Assembly: GCA_046349915.1 (NCBI GenBank)
Contig: JAXMBL010000007.1
Coordinates: forward strand, 513,362 to 577,361
Source of the DNA: CAIXSC01 sp046349915
Lineage (GTDB): Bacteria > Planctomycetota > Planctomycetia > Pirellulales > Pirellulaceae
Reading direction: 5' to 3'
DNA length: 64,000 nucleotides
In this document: positions 16,305 through 24,996 of the stretch, piece after piece
Layout: the number at the start of each line of letters is the position of its first letter
Numbering within the stretch: position 1 is the first letter of the stretch
The notes under the pieces: model-generated
The model's input: only the letters and a program-made list of their open reading frames with translations
What the model was told of the DNA's origin: nothing
Database searches by the model: none
Made by a program: the position numbers and the translations under genes

Positions 16305-18622
16305 TTTCCATGCTTGCGAATGCTCGCCTTAACCGCTTCCCGGCGACTGGCACGAAAAACGTGGCGGGTCGGCTGACGGTTCTTGTGGGGTTGATCGCAG
16401 GGCTCGCGGCGAGCCACGCGGAGGCGGAGTCGTATCGCGATCGCTTCGAGGAAAACAACTCATCGGCGAGACTCGCGTATCCTCTCGCACGTCGCTCCGA
16501 TCAAGTCGACTGGTACCATGGGATCGCTGTGCCCGATCCCTATCGGTGGCTCGAGGATTCGCGGCTCCCTGAGACTCGCCAGTGGGTGACGGCTCAGAAT
16601 CAATTGACGCGAAGTTTTCTGGAGCGAAACCCTCGTCGGTCGTGGATTCGGCAACGCATCGAAGAACTGTCGTCGTATGACCGAACGAGCATTCCCGCGG
16701 TGCGTGGCGGACGCTACTTCTTTCAGCGCAATGACAGTCAGGGGAGTCAGCCCAGGTTGCATGTCGCCGAGTCGCTACACGCCGCTTCACGTGTTTTGCT
16801 CGACCCCAATCGAATCGACGCCCAAGGGAGCGTCTTCCTTTCGGGCTGGCGGGTCAGTGGCGACGGCAGGCACCTGGCCTACGGGCTCGGTCGAGCGGGC
16901 TCGGATTGGCGGACGTTGCAAGTACGCGACGTCACGACCGGTCAAGACCTAGCGGATACGCTGCGGTGGGTGAAGTTCTCGGACATCGCCTGGGACGCTC
17001 AGGGACAGGGGTTTTTCTACAGCCGCTTTCCCGAGCCCCTCGCCGGCGCGGAACACACGGCGATCAATGATCGCCAACGGTTGTACTATCACCGCTTAGG
17101 CGAGCCGCAATCGTCGGATCGGCTGATCTACGAACGCCCCGATTTAACGGACTACTCGTACGACGCGGAAGTGACGGACGATGGACGGTATCTCGTGATT
17201 CGAGTCTGGCGCGGAGTGGACCGGGATCATCGCCTGCTGGTCAAGGATCTGAGCGTAACGAATTCGCCCGTGGTGGAATTGCTGGACGGCGTGCAGGCCC
17301 AGTTTCGCCTGATAGGCAGCGAAGGGACCGTTCTGTGGTTGTTGACCGATTACCAGGCGCCGCGGGGACGAGTGATTGCGGTGAATCTGGCGGAGAATGA
17401 GGCAAGCAGCAAGGCGTCGTCCAAGGCGACCGACGTGGAGTTGCAGCCACGGCAAGACGTCGAAAATGCCCGAGAGGCGGCTTTCACTACCGTCATCGCT
17501 CAGACGGAAGATGTACTCCAAGACGCCAATGTCATTGGCGACCTCATGGTTGCCAAGTATCTGCATAACGCCGAGCATCGAGTGCTGGTCTTTGATCTGG
17601 CCGGCAAACGAAAGTATGAACTCAAGTTTGCTCAAGCAGGCTCGATTGAGGGGTTCGCGGGTCGACGAGGAGATGCGGAATCGTTCTTTGCGTTCTCCAA
17701 TTTCTTGCATCCTGCGATCATCTATCGCTTCGATGCCCGCACCGGTGAATGCTCGCCGTTTCATTCTCCGCGACTTCCGTATCGCGCGGACGATTATCAG
17801 ATGAGTCGCCTGTTTTATGCGAGTCGCGATGGGACGCAAGTGCCGCTCCATATCGTAGCGAGACGCGATCTGCCGCTGGATGGCAACCGCCCGACGCTCC
17901 TGATCGGCTATGGCGGTTTCAACGTCAGTCTGACTCCCGCTTTCGCCATCACTAATCTGGTTTGGTTGGAAATGGGGGGAGTGCTCGCCATCGCCAATGT
18001 GCGTGGGGGCGGCGAGTATGGGCGGGAATGGCACGACGCTGGACGGCGGCAATTCAAACAGAATGGGATCGACGACTTTATCGCCGCCGCCGAGTGGCTG
18101 ATCGAGAATCGCTATACAAATGCGGGGCGATTGGCAATTGCTGGGAGAAGCAACGGCGGGCTGCTCGTGGGCGCCGCGATGACGCAGCGTCCCGAGCTAT
18201 TCGCCGCCGCCCTGCCGGGCGTCGGTGTGCTCGACATGCTGCGCTACCAGAAATTCACGATCGGACGGGCTTGGATCCCCGAGTATGGCGTCGCGGAAGA
18301 TCCCGCGGATTTTCCGATTTTGCGAGCCTATTCACCTTTGCATAACGTGCGTCCGGGGCGAGAATATCCGGCGACGCTGATCTCGACGGCCGATCATGAC
18401 GACCGAGTCGTGCCGGCTCATAGCTTCAAGTTCGCGGCCGAGTTGCAGGCGGCTCAGGTGCGGTTGCTAAGCGAGACGAATGGGGCCGCACAGGCTAGGC
18501 CGATCCTCCTGCGAGTAGATACGGGAGTTGGACATGGATCGGGCATGCCAGCGAACAAGCTGATCGAAGCGTCGACCGATACACTGTCGTTTTTATCCTC
18601 CACGCTCCACCTAGAACCCTGA
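16301..18622 (+). CDS. Prolyl oligopeptidase family serine peptidase (S9A-like)
   Basis: The product is 773 residues from GTG 16301 (GTGA overlap with the upstream stop) or 770 from ATG 16310. A basic stretch and hydrophobic segment ending near HAEAES suggest export. The N-terminal propeller begins with DWYHGIAVPDPYRWLED, typical of prolyl oligopeptidases. In the C-terminal hydrolase domain, GRSNGG carries the nucleophile at about 617. DHDDRVVPAHSFKF holds the aspartate and GVGHGSG the histidine. It should cleave short proline-containing peptides, presumably in the periplasm. A DUF1501 gene follows after 7 bp. Confidence 0.9.
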   Translation: MISMLANARLNRFPATGTKNVAGRLTVLVGLIAGLAASHAEAESYRDRFEENNSSARLAYPLARRSDQVDWYHGIAVPDPYRWLEDSRLPETRQWVTAQNQLTRSFLERNPRRSWIRQRIEELSSYDRTSIPAVRGGRYFFQRNDSQGSQPRLHVAESLHAASRVLLDPNRIDAQGSVFLSGWRVSGDGRHLAYGLGRAGSDWRTLQVRDVTTGQDLADTLRWVKFSDIAWDAQGQGFFYSRFPEPLAGAEHTAINDRQRLYYHRLGEPQSSDRLIYERPDLTDYSYDAEVTDDGRYLVIRVWRGVDRDHRLLVKDLSVTNSPVVELLDGVQAQFRLIGSEGTVLWLLTDYQAPRGRVIAVNLAENEASSKASSKATDVELQPRQDVENAREAAFTTVIAQTEDVLQDANVIGDLMVAKYLHNAEHRVLVFDLAGKRKYELKFAQAGSIEGFAGRRGDAESFFAFSNFLHPAIIYRFDARTGECSPFHSPRLPYRADDYQMSRLFYASRDGTQVPLHIVARRDLPLDGNRPTLLIGYGGFNVSLTPAFAITNLVWLEMGGVLAIANVRGGGEYGREWHDAGRRQFKQNGIDDFIAAAEWLIENRYTNAGRLAIAGRSNGGLLVGAAMTQRPELFAAALPGVGVLDMLRYQKFTIGRAWIPEYGVAEDPADFPILRAYSPLHNVRPGREYPATLISTADHDDRVVPAHSFKFAAELQAAQVRLLSETNGAAQARPILLRVDTGVGHGSGMPANKLIEASTDTLSFLSSTLHLEP

Positions 18623-18629
18623 GGCGGTC

Positions 18630-19985
18630 ATGAGTTCCCCATTCGCTTGGATGAATCGTCGTCATTGGCTCCAAGCGGTGGGTGCGAGCATGATGGGCGC
18701 CAGTTTCTCCGGGTGGTTGCCGCGGATTGCTCAAGCTGCCGCGGACGATCCTCGTCGGCAGCGCCAGTGCATTGTGCTCTGGATGGCCGGCGGTCCCTCG
18801 CAACTCGATACCTTCGATCTCAAACCAGGACATGCCAACGGTGGACCCTTTAAGGAAATCGACACCGTTGCACCGGGTTTGCGATTCAGCGAGCACTTGC
18901 CGCGGCTGGCGAAGCAAGGCGATCGCCTGGCGGTTCTCCGCGGAGTCAGCACCAAAGAGGGAGACCATGGTCGCGGGACGTATCTAATGCATACCGGACG
19001 ACCACCCCAGGGACCCATTCGCTATCCCGCGTTGGGTGCGTTCCTGGGTAAGGAATTGGCCGAGACCAAGCCGATGGGTGGCGGCGGCATTCCTAGCTAC
19101 GTCAGCGTTTCTCCGTTTCGAGCGTTCAATCCGGCCGCTTTCAGTCCAGGGTTTCTCGGGCCGCGATACTCGCCCCTCACCGTCGGCGCACTCGATCAAC
19201 CTCAAGCCACCGAAGGGCCCGACGACAAAGGTTACGCTCGGCTGCGAGTTGACGACTTGTCGCCGCCAAGTCTGGTTTCCGCCGATCGATTCCAGACTCG
19301 ACTGGCCATGTGGCGCGAAATGCAAGACCGTTTTCTGACGTCTCGAGCTGCCGCGGGCGCCATCGCGCAAGACACGATGTACCGACACGCGATCGACTTG
19401 ATGAGCCACGAGGTCGTCAAGGCGTTTGATCTCTCCGAAGAGAGTGACCAAACTCGCAATGCCTATGGCAAGGGGCGTTTCGGGCAAGGTTGCTTGCTCG
19501 CTCGTCGCTTGATTGAACGTGGAGTGCCGTTCGTTGAAGTGACGCTCGCCGCTTCCGCCGAGAACCAACTTGGCTGGGACACTCATACCAATAACTTTCC
19601 GGCCGTGCAGCAATTGTCCGGCGAACTCGATGCCGGTTGGTCCCAACTCATGTCCGACCTCGCGGACCGTGGACTCTTGGAAAACACGACGATCGCCTGG
19701 ATGGGTGAGTTTGGTCGGACTCCGAAGATCAACAATTCCGCGGGCCGCGATCACTTCCCGGTCGCCTGGACTTGTGCGCTTGCAGGCGGCGGAATTCGCG
19801 GTGGAACCGTCCATGGCGCCACCAGCGACGATGGAACCGAGGTCAAGGATGGGAAGGTGGACGTCGGCGACATTCTCGCGACATTGTGCGCTGCGTTGGG
19901 CTTGAAGCCAGACAAGGAGAACATCTCCCAGGAGGGACGCCCCATTAAGTTGGCCGAAGGCAAAGTGATTCAAGAAGTGCTGTAA
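18630..19985 (+). CDS. DUF1501 family protein
   Basis: The 451-residue protein has an N-terminal signal with twin arginine (MNRRHWLQAVGASMMGA), GGPSQLDTFDLKPG, GEFGRTPKINN and GRDHFPVAWTCALAGGG. It has no PSD1 neighbour, unlike the copies at 7350 and 32866. Instead it follows the prolyl oligopeptidase by 7 bp and precedes hypC by 22 bp. It may be cotranscribed with both. Confidence 0.88.
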   Translation: MSSPFAWMNRRHWLQAVGASMMGASFSGWLPRIAQAAADDPRRQRQCIVLWMAGGPSQLDTFDLKPGHANGGPFKEIDTVAPGLRFSEHLPRLAKQGDRLAVLRGVSTKEGDHGRGTYLMHTGRPPQGPIRYPALGAFLGKELAETKPMGGGGIPSYVSVSPFRAFNPAAFSPGFLGPRYSPLTVGALDQPQATEGPDDKGYARLRVDDLSPPSLVSADRFQTRLAMWREMQDRFLTSRAAAGAIAQDTMYRHAIDLMSHEVVKAFDLSEESDQTRNAYGKGRFGQGCLLARRLIERGVPFVEVTLAASAENQLGWDTHTNNFPAVQQLSGELDAGWSQLMSDLADRGLLENTTIAWMGEFGRTPKINNSAGRDHFPVAWTCALAGGGIRGGTVHGATSDDGTEVKDGKVDVGDILATLCAALGLKPDKENISQEGRPIKLAEGKVIQEVL

Positions 19986-20007
19986 CGATTGGGCGAGGGG
20001 CTCTGGT

Positions 20008-20274
20008 ATGTGTTTGGGAGTGCCGGGTAAAGTCGTGCGGTGGTTAGTGCGGGAGACGCCGTTTGCGAGCGCGGAGGTCGAGTTCGATGGCGTTCGCCGC
20101 GCGTGCAATCTGGCCTGCGTGCCCGAGGCGGTTGAAGGGGACTATGTCATCGTCCATGCGGGGATTGCGATCAGCCGACTTGATGTCGCAGAAGCTCAAC
20201 GGCTGCTAGAAGAATTGAAGGCGGCTGGCGAACCAAGCGATGAAGCTCAGGGTCCCGCGATCGACCCTCAGTGA
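20008..20274 (+). CDS. hypC: Hydrogenase maturation protein HypC
   Basis: The 88-residue protein begins MCLGVPGKVV, with the essential Cys2 that HypC/HybG proteins use when carrying the Fe(CN)2CO group with HypD. The beta-barrel fold signature continues through VPEAVEGDYVIVHAGIAI, and length is typical. Together with the next two genes it forms hypCDE, the module that builds the iron ligands of NiFe-hydrogenase. It starts 22 bp after a DUF1501 gene. Confidence 0.93.
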   Translation: MCLGVPGKVVRWLVRETPFASAEVEFDGVRRACNLACVPEAVEGDYVIVHAGIAISRLDVAEAQRLLEELKAAGEPSDEAQGPAIDPQ

Positions 20275-20325
20275 AAACACTGAGACGTCTTTTGCGAATA
20301 ATCACGGGCCGGGCAATCTGATCCG

Positions 20326-20355
20326 ATTAGCGAAGATCAGTGAAAATTAGTGTTC
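20326..20355 (+). repeat. Single copy of a dispersed 30-bp element
   Basis: A 30-bp sequence with ATTAGCGAAGATCAGTG and TTAGTGTTC matches both arms of the inverted repeat at 32623-32716. It lies in the hypC-hypD gap, inside a longer open frame that runs into hypD. This is a reason to place the hypD start downstream of it. Confidence 0.7.
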
Positions 20356-20390
20356 CCTATCATTGTTCTCACACCGCGCGGTGGTTGAGC

Positions 20391-21512
20391 GTGCGCTACG
20401 TCGACGAATTTCGAAATCCCAAAGATGCCAGACGATTGGTCGAGTGCATACGTGCTCGAGTGACTCGGCCGCGGACCTTGATGGAAGTGTGCGGCGGGCA
20501 AACGCATAGTTTGTTGCGACACGGAATCGATGAAGAACTGCGAGGTTGTGTCGAGTTGATCCATGGTCCAGGGTGTCCGGTTTGCGTGACTCCCCAATGG
20601 GCGATTGACCATGCGATTGAGCTGGCGCAACAGCCTGGCGTGATCTTGACCAGCTTTGGGGATATGCTGCGCGTGCCCGGGTCGAGGATGAGTCTGCTCG
20701 CGGCACGCGCGGCAGGGGCTCAAGTACTGCCAGTCTATTCGCCGCTAGACGCTGTGGCGCTGGCGCGGAAGCGGCCAAGCGAGACGGTGGTGTTTTTCGC
20801 CGTCGGTTTCGAGACGACGGCGCCTGCCACGGCCCTGGCCGTACTGCAAGCCGATCAGTTGGGATTGAAGAACTTCTTGCTGTTGGTCTCCCATGTGCGA
20901 GTGCAACCCGCGATGGAGCTCTTGGCAAGCGACCCAGCATCGAGCGTCGAGGGGTTTCTCGCGGCCGGTCACGTTTGCACGGTGATGGGGTACGCCTCGT
21001 ACGAGCCGTTTGTGGAGAAGTATCGCAAGCCAGTCGTGGTGACGGGATTTGAACCGACCGATCTGCTGGAGGGAATTCTGGACTGCGTCGATCAGTTGGA
21101 ACGTGGAGATGCAGGTGTCCGCAATCGCTATGGGCGAGCGGTCCGACCCGAAGGCAATCTTGCGGCTCGCGAGTTGGTCGAACGAGTGTACGAACCGTGG
21201 GATCTCGAGTGGCGCGGCTTGGGGGTGATTCCGCAGGGAGGCTTTCGCCTGCGAGAACCTTGGCGGCGATTCGATGCCGCGGTTCGTTGGCCAAATGTCG
21301 CTGTCGACTTGCGTCGTGCCGATGACCCGAACTCAACCGAAGCGACCGAGGCATGTCCGGCCGGTGAAGTGCTCGCCGGTCGCCTCAAGCCGCCTGATTG
21401 TCCTCACTTTGGAAAGTCGTGCGTGCCCGAGTCGCCTTTAGGAGCGCCCATGGTTTCGGCCGAAGGCGCGTGTGCCGCTTACTACCGTTACGGTGCAGGG
21501 CAGACTCGATGA
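20391..21512 (+). CDS. hypD: Hydrogenase maturation protein HypD
   Basis: The 373-residue iron-sulfur protein works with HypC to assemble the Fe(CN)2CO centre of NiFe-hydrogenase. Visible family motifs are RYVDEFRNP at the N-terminus, MEVCGGQTHS, HGPGCPVCVTP and VVFFAVGFETTAP; C-terminal cysteines lie in DCPHFGKSC. The open frame begins at 20340, but HypD proteins begin just before YVDEFR. I therefore chose GTG 20391, which also removes the repeat-derived leader. It overlaps hypE by ATGA. Confidence 0.92.
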   Translation: MRYVDEFRNPKDARRLVECIRARVTRPRTLMEVCGGQTHSLLRHGIDEELRGCVELIHGPGCPVCVTPQWAIDHAIELAQQPGVILTSFGDMLRVPGSRMSLLAARAAGAQVLPVYSPLDAVALARKRPSETVVFFAVGFETTAPATALAVLQADQLGLKNFLLLVSHVRVQPAMELLASDPASSVEGFLAAGHVCTVMGYASYEPFVEKYRKPVVVTGFEPTDLLEGILDCVDQLERGDAGVRNRYGRAVRPEGNLAARELVERVYEPWDLEWRGLGVIPQGGFRLREPWRRFDAAVRWPNVAVDLRRADDPNSTEATEACPAGEVLAGRLKPPDCPHFGKSCVPESPLGAPMVSAEGACAAYYRYGAGQTR

Positions 21513-22552
21513 GTGAATTTGCATGTCCGTCGCCGGGCCGCGACGCCTCCGCCGCCATCACTCTTGCTCATGGTGAAGGAGGCCGACTCACGCGGCAGTT
21601 GGTGAAGCGTCGAGTGTTGTCGAAGTTGACGAGTCGACATCTGTCGCCGCTGGGCGATGCGGCGATCTTGCCGCCCTTGAATGGTGATCCCGTTTTTACC
21701 ACCGATGGTTTCGTCGTTTCGCCCCTCTTCTTCCCCGGCGGCGACATTGGACGACTTGCCGTGTTTGGTTCCACCAACGACTTGGCTGTGTCGGGCGCTC
21801 GTCCGCGTTGGATCAGTCTAGCGCTTATCATCGAAGAGGGACTGGCCTGGGATACCTTAGATCGCGTGTTGGAGAGTGTTCGCCAAGCGGCTGAGGAAGT
21901 GGGCGTCGAAGTGGTGACGGGCGACACGAAGGTAGTGCCGCGTGGCGCCGCCGACCTGTTGTTCGTGACGACCACGGGGCTCGGCGAAAAACTCGCGCCG
22001 CCGCTCGTTGGCCCCAGCCATTTGTCGGTGGGCGATGTGTTGCTGGTCACTGGACCAATAGGCCGACATGGAATGGCGGTTCTCGCCGCTCGCGAACCGC
22101 TGGCAATCGAACCGTCGCCCAGCAGCGATTGCGCGTCGTTATGGCCGGCAGTAGAGTCGTTGTGGGCACGTCGAGTCATTCCGCGGGCTTTGCGAGACGC
22201 GACCCGGGGTGGAGTGGCCGCGGTGCTGCACGAATGGGCCGAGGCTTGCGGGCATGCTTTGATTGTGGATGAATCCGCGATCCTGATCACGCCCGAGGTG
22301 AGAGGCCTGAGCGAACTGTTGGGAATCGATCCGCTCCATGTGGCGAACGAAGGGACGATGGTCGTCGCGGTCGCCGAGGATCAAGTCGAATCAGCGCTGC
22401 AGGCCTTGCGAGCGGTCGATGTTTCCCAACACACCGCGGTCATCGGGCGAGTGGAACGACGAGTGGTTTCGCCTGTCATGGTGCGGCGTGCACTCGGCCG
22501 CCCACAGCCGCTCGACGAACCTCTGGGTGCTCCCTTGCCAAGGATCTGCTAA
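21509..22552 (+). CDS. hypE: Hydrogenase maturation protein HypE
   Basis: HypE dehydrates a carbamoyl group on its C-terminal cysteine to make the cyanide ligands of NiFe-hydrogenase. The 347-residue protein has ITLAHGEGG, PLGDAAILPP, FTTDGFVVSP and GSTNDLAVSGARP, and ends in PRIC with the needed terminal cysteine. The start ATG overlaps the hypD stop. HypA, HypB, HypF and the hydrogenase itself are not in the window. It converges with a DUF1501 gene 55 bp away. Confidence 0.93.
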   Translation: MSEFACPSPGRDASAAITLAHGEGGRLTRQLVKRRVLSKLTSRHLSPLGDAAILPPLNGDPVFTTDGFVVSPLFFPGGDIGRLAVFGSTNDLAVSGARPRWISLALIIEEGLAWDTLDRVLESVRQAAEEVGVEVVTGDTKVVPRGAADLLFVTTTGLGEKLAPPLVGPSHLSVGDVLLVTGPIGRHGMAVLAAREPLAIEPSPSSDCASLWPAVESLWARRVIPRALRDATRGGVAAVLHEWAEACGHALIVDESAILITPEVRGLSELLGIDPLHVANEGTMVVAVAEDQVESALQALRAVDVSQHTAVIGRVERRVVSPVMVRRALGRPQPLDEPLGAPLPRIC

Positions 22553-22607
22553 CCCAGGATTTTTTCATCGCATTCCGAACGTTGTTCGCAAGTCGTTGTG
22601 CGTCTTC

Positions 22608-23978
22608 TCAAACCAGTTCGCGGATAGGTTCTCCCGCGGAAAGGATCGGAATGGGGCGACCGGCGTGGTCGGGGAATGACGTGCGACTGTCGACGCCCAT
22701 CACGTGATACACGGTTGCCAAAATGTCGTGCGGCTCTAACGGACGATCGACTGGGTGCTCGGCGCGAGCATTGGTCTGTCCCACCACGAGCCCACCCTTC
22801 AATCCTCCACCCGCGAGCATCACCGAGATGGCGTCGCCCCAATGGTCGCGGCCCGGGATCGGGATACCCGGCTGTCCCGTGTTCACCTTGGGCGTTCGAC
22901 CAAACTCACCCATGACAACGACCAAAGTTTGGTCCAGTATTCCGCGTTCATGAAGGTCCGTAACCAACGCGGCCACTGCTCGGTCCATCGCTCGCATGTT
23001 CGGTGCGTGGCCTTCCACGAGGCTCGAGTGGTGATCCCAGTGCGGCATGTCCACGGTGACGAAGGTGACTCCGGCTTCGACCAAGCGTCGAGCCATGAGA
23101 GTGTATTTTCCCCAGGGATTGTCGCCGTATTTCTCGATGGTGGCTGGGGATTCCTTGCCGATATCGAAGGCCTCCGCCGCCTTGCCATCAGCCATCATGC
23201 TGATCGCTTGTCGTTGAAAGCTGTCGAGCGAGTCCATGACTCGTTTGCTGTCCACTTCGCGACGAATCTGGTCGAGTGACTGTCGCAGTTGACCTCGCGA
23301 GCGCAGGCGTTCGACGTCGACAGTGGCCATGCCCTGGAACATTTTGGGGAGGCCGATGTTCGTCTTGTATGAATGATGCAGGTACTTGCTTTCCGTATCG
23401 ACGTCGAACGGATTGAAGGCGCCGCCAAGATAGGCGGCGCCGTGATAACCAGGAAACAGGAAAACGCTCTCGGCCGAGGGAAGCCCCACATAGGTCGGCA
23501 AGCCGTCGCGTCGCGGACCGCACATCTTTGAAATGCAGGCGCCAAACGAAGGATAGCGGATGTAGGGGCTGGCGGTGGTGGCGCCAAAGCGGCCGGTCAG
23601 CATCCAGTGAGCGCCCGCGAAATGGTCGCCCGTCCCGTGATGTACCGAGCGGACGACGGAGATCTTGTCGGCGATCTTCGCCTGGTGTTCCATCAACTCA
23701 GAAAACTGAGTGCCGGGAACACTCGTCGATGTCGCCGCAAATGGCCCGCGGAATTCGGGAGGCGCGTCGGGCTTGGGGTCATACGATTCCAGTTGGCTGG
23801 GACCGCCATCCAACCAAATCAGCACGACCGACTTACCGGTGTTCTTGGCCGCCCCAAACGCTCGCAGGCGAAGCATTTCGGCCAAGGACATGCCGCTGAG
23901 ACCGAGCAAGCCAGCCTTCACCGCCACTCGCCGGTTCACTCGCGCCGCGATTCGTCCCGAATCGTGAAGTTGCCACAT
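22608..23978 (-). CDS. DUF1501 family protein
   Basis: The 456-residue protein starts at MWQLHDSGRIAARVNRRVAV; the open frame extends further upstream without family similarity. The signal region is NRRVAVKAGLLGLSGMSLAE. Landmarks are WLDGGPSQLESYDPKPD, MGEFGRTPKVNTGQPG and GRDHWGDAISVMLAGGG. No PSD1 gene is adjacent; it stands alone between hypE and a HicBA pair. Confidence 0.87.
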   Translation of the reverse strand: MWQLHDSGRIAARVNRRVAVKAGLLGLSGMSLAEMLRLRAFGAAKNTGKSVVLIWLDGGPSQLESYDPKPDAPPEFRGPFAATSTSVPGTQFSELMEHQAKIADKISVVRSVHHGTGDHFAGAHWMLTGRFGATTASPYIRYPSFGACISKMCGPRRDGLPTYVGLPSAESVFLFPGYHGAAYLGGAFNPFDVDTESKYLHHSYKTNIGLPKMFQGMATVDVERLRSRGQLRQSLDQIRREVDSKRVMDSLDSFQRQAISMMADGKAAEAFDIGKESPATIEKYGDNPWGKYTLMARRLVEAGVTFVTVDMPHWDHHSSLVEGHAPNMRAMDRAVAALVTDLHERGILDQTLVVVMGEFGRTPKVNTGQPGIPIPGRDHWGDAISVMLAGGGLKGGLVVGQTNARAEHPVDRPLEPHDILATVYHVMGVDSRTSFPDHAGRPIPILSAGEPIRELV

Positions 23979-24205
23979 AGGATCACTGGGTCCACACGCC
24001 TGACGTGAAGAAACCTGGATTGGATACTCTCCAATCAACACTGCTGCATATGTTAGGCGAGCCGCTGAGAAAAAACTACTGGAGTGCAGGATTGGGCGGC
24101 CAGAACTGCCTCGAATGGGCGTGGAATTTGGGCCGCCCAATTCCAGTCGTGTTTTCCCAAGTCGCTCCTGATCGGTAGAATGGTCTAACGAGTTGTTGGG
24201 ACGCC

Positions 24206-24451
24206 GTGATTTTGAGCTCGTCTTCTGTAGCGGAGAAACATCGCGTGAAATTCACCGTAACACTTGATCGTGATGAGGACGGGGCGTGGGTCGTCGAATG
24301 TCCCTCGATTCCTGGTTGTGTCAGCCAAGGTGCGACTCGGGAGGAGGCCCTGGAAAATATCAAGGATGCCATTGCGGCTTGCCTCGCCGTACGATCAGAG
24401 CATGGAATGCCGCTCACCGTTGAGACGCGGCAAGTGGAGGTCATCGCATAA
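24206..24451 (+). CDS. hicB: HicB-type antitoxin
   Basis: The product is 81 residues from GTG 24206, or 68 from GTG 24245 (VKFTVTLDRDEDG). It has the HicB/UPF0150 partial RNase-H-like fold: DEDGAWVVECPSIPGCVSQG, then EEALENIKDAIAACLAV. No C-terminal DNA-binding domain is present, so it is the short type. It overlaps the toxin gene by one base. The order is antitoxin first, the reverse of the usual hicAB. Confidence 0.88.
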   Translation: MILSSSSVAEKHRVKFTVTLDRDEDGAWVVECPSIPGCVSQGATREEALENIKDAIAACLAVRSEHGMPLTVETRQVEVIA

Positions 24452-24675
24452 TGGCACGGTTGCCGCGATTGAGCGGGCGCGAAGTGGTCAAGATTTTCGA
24501 GTCGCTCGGCTGGGAAAAGGCGCGGCAAAGTAGCAGTCACATCATCCTTATTCGCGCGGGACGCACAGTCACGCTATCGGTCCCCGATCATAAGGAGGTC
24601 TCCCTCGGTACGCTGCGCAGCTTGATCCGATCCGCTGGCTTGACTGTGGAGGCGTTTGTCGAGGCCGCTGGATGA
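24451..24675 (+). CDS. hicA: HicA-type mRNA interferase toxin
   Basis: The 74-residue double-stranded-RNA-binding-like protein begins LPRLSGREVVKIFESLGW, followed by SSSHIILIRAG with the active-site histidine near residue 30, and VPDHKEVSLGTLRSLIRSAG. HicA cleaves mRNA when HicB is lost. Catalytic residue and full length are intact, so the pair looks functional. It is probably cotranscribed with hicB. Confidence 0.9.
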   Translation: MARLPRLSGREVVKIFESLGWEKARQSSSHIILIRAGRTVTLSVPDHKEVSLGTLRSLIRSAGLTVEAFVEAAG

Positions 24676-24717
24676 CGCCTGAGTCGCGTCGATGTCGAAA
24701 ACGCTCGTGATCCCTGG

Positions 24718-24749
24718 CACCGGGGCAGCCCTTGCGGGCTACCCCGGTG
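24718..24749. terminator. Strong hairpin between convergent genes
   Basis: The inverted repeat has 14-bp arms with one mismatch (CACCGGGGCAGCCC and GGGCTACCCCGGTG) and a 4-nt loop. It is very stable but lacks a T-run. It lies 43 bp after hicA and faces the Mur ligase gene, so it may block read-through both ways. The rest of 24676-24996 holds no supported gene. Confidence 0.45.
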
Positions 24750-24996
24750 CGCAGTGTCAGCCCCGTCGTGAAGCGCTCGCCGGAGCGGTTGACCCAGAAA
24801 CCGCGACCGGCAAGTTTGTTGCTTCGACCCAGGAGGGGGGGTGGTGCCGATTTCCCGCAAAACCTGACACCGACGACGGGGCTTCACCAATGGTTTGTTC
24901 GCCGCGGGGCGATGGATTGATTCTCCGAAGTAACGACCTGCGAATCTGCTTTGTCTTTGAATGAGCGTCTTTAGTTTGTGTACCACTGCGGTATGG

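Noticed and set aside
18984..20108. 374-residue minus-strand ORF
   Set aside because: It is antisense to the DUF1501 gene at 18630 and hypC and has no family features.
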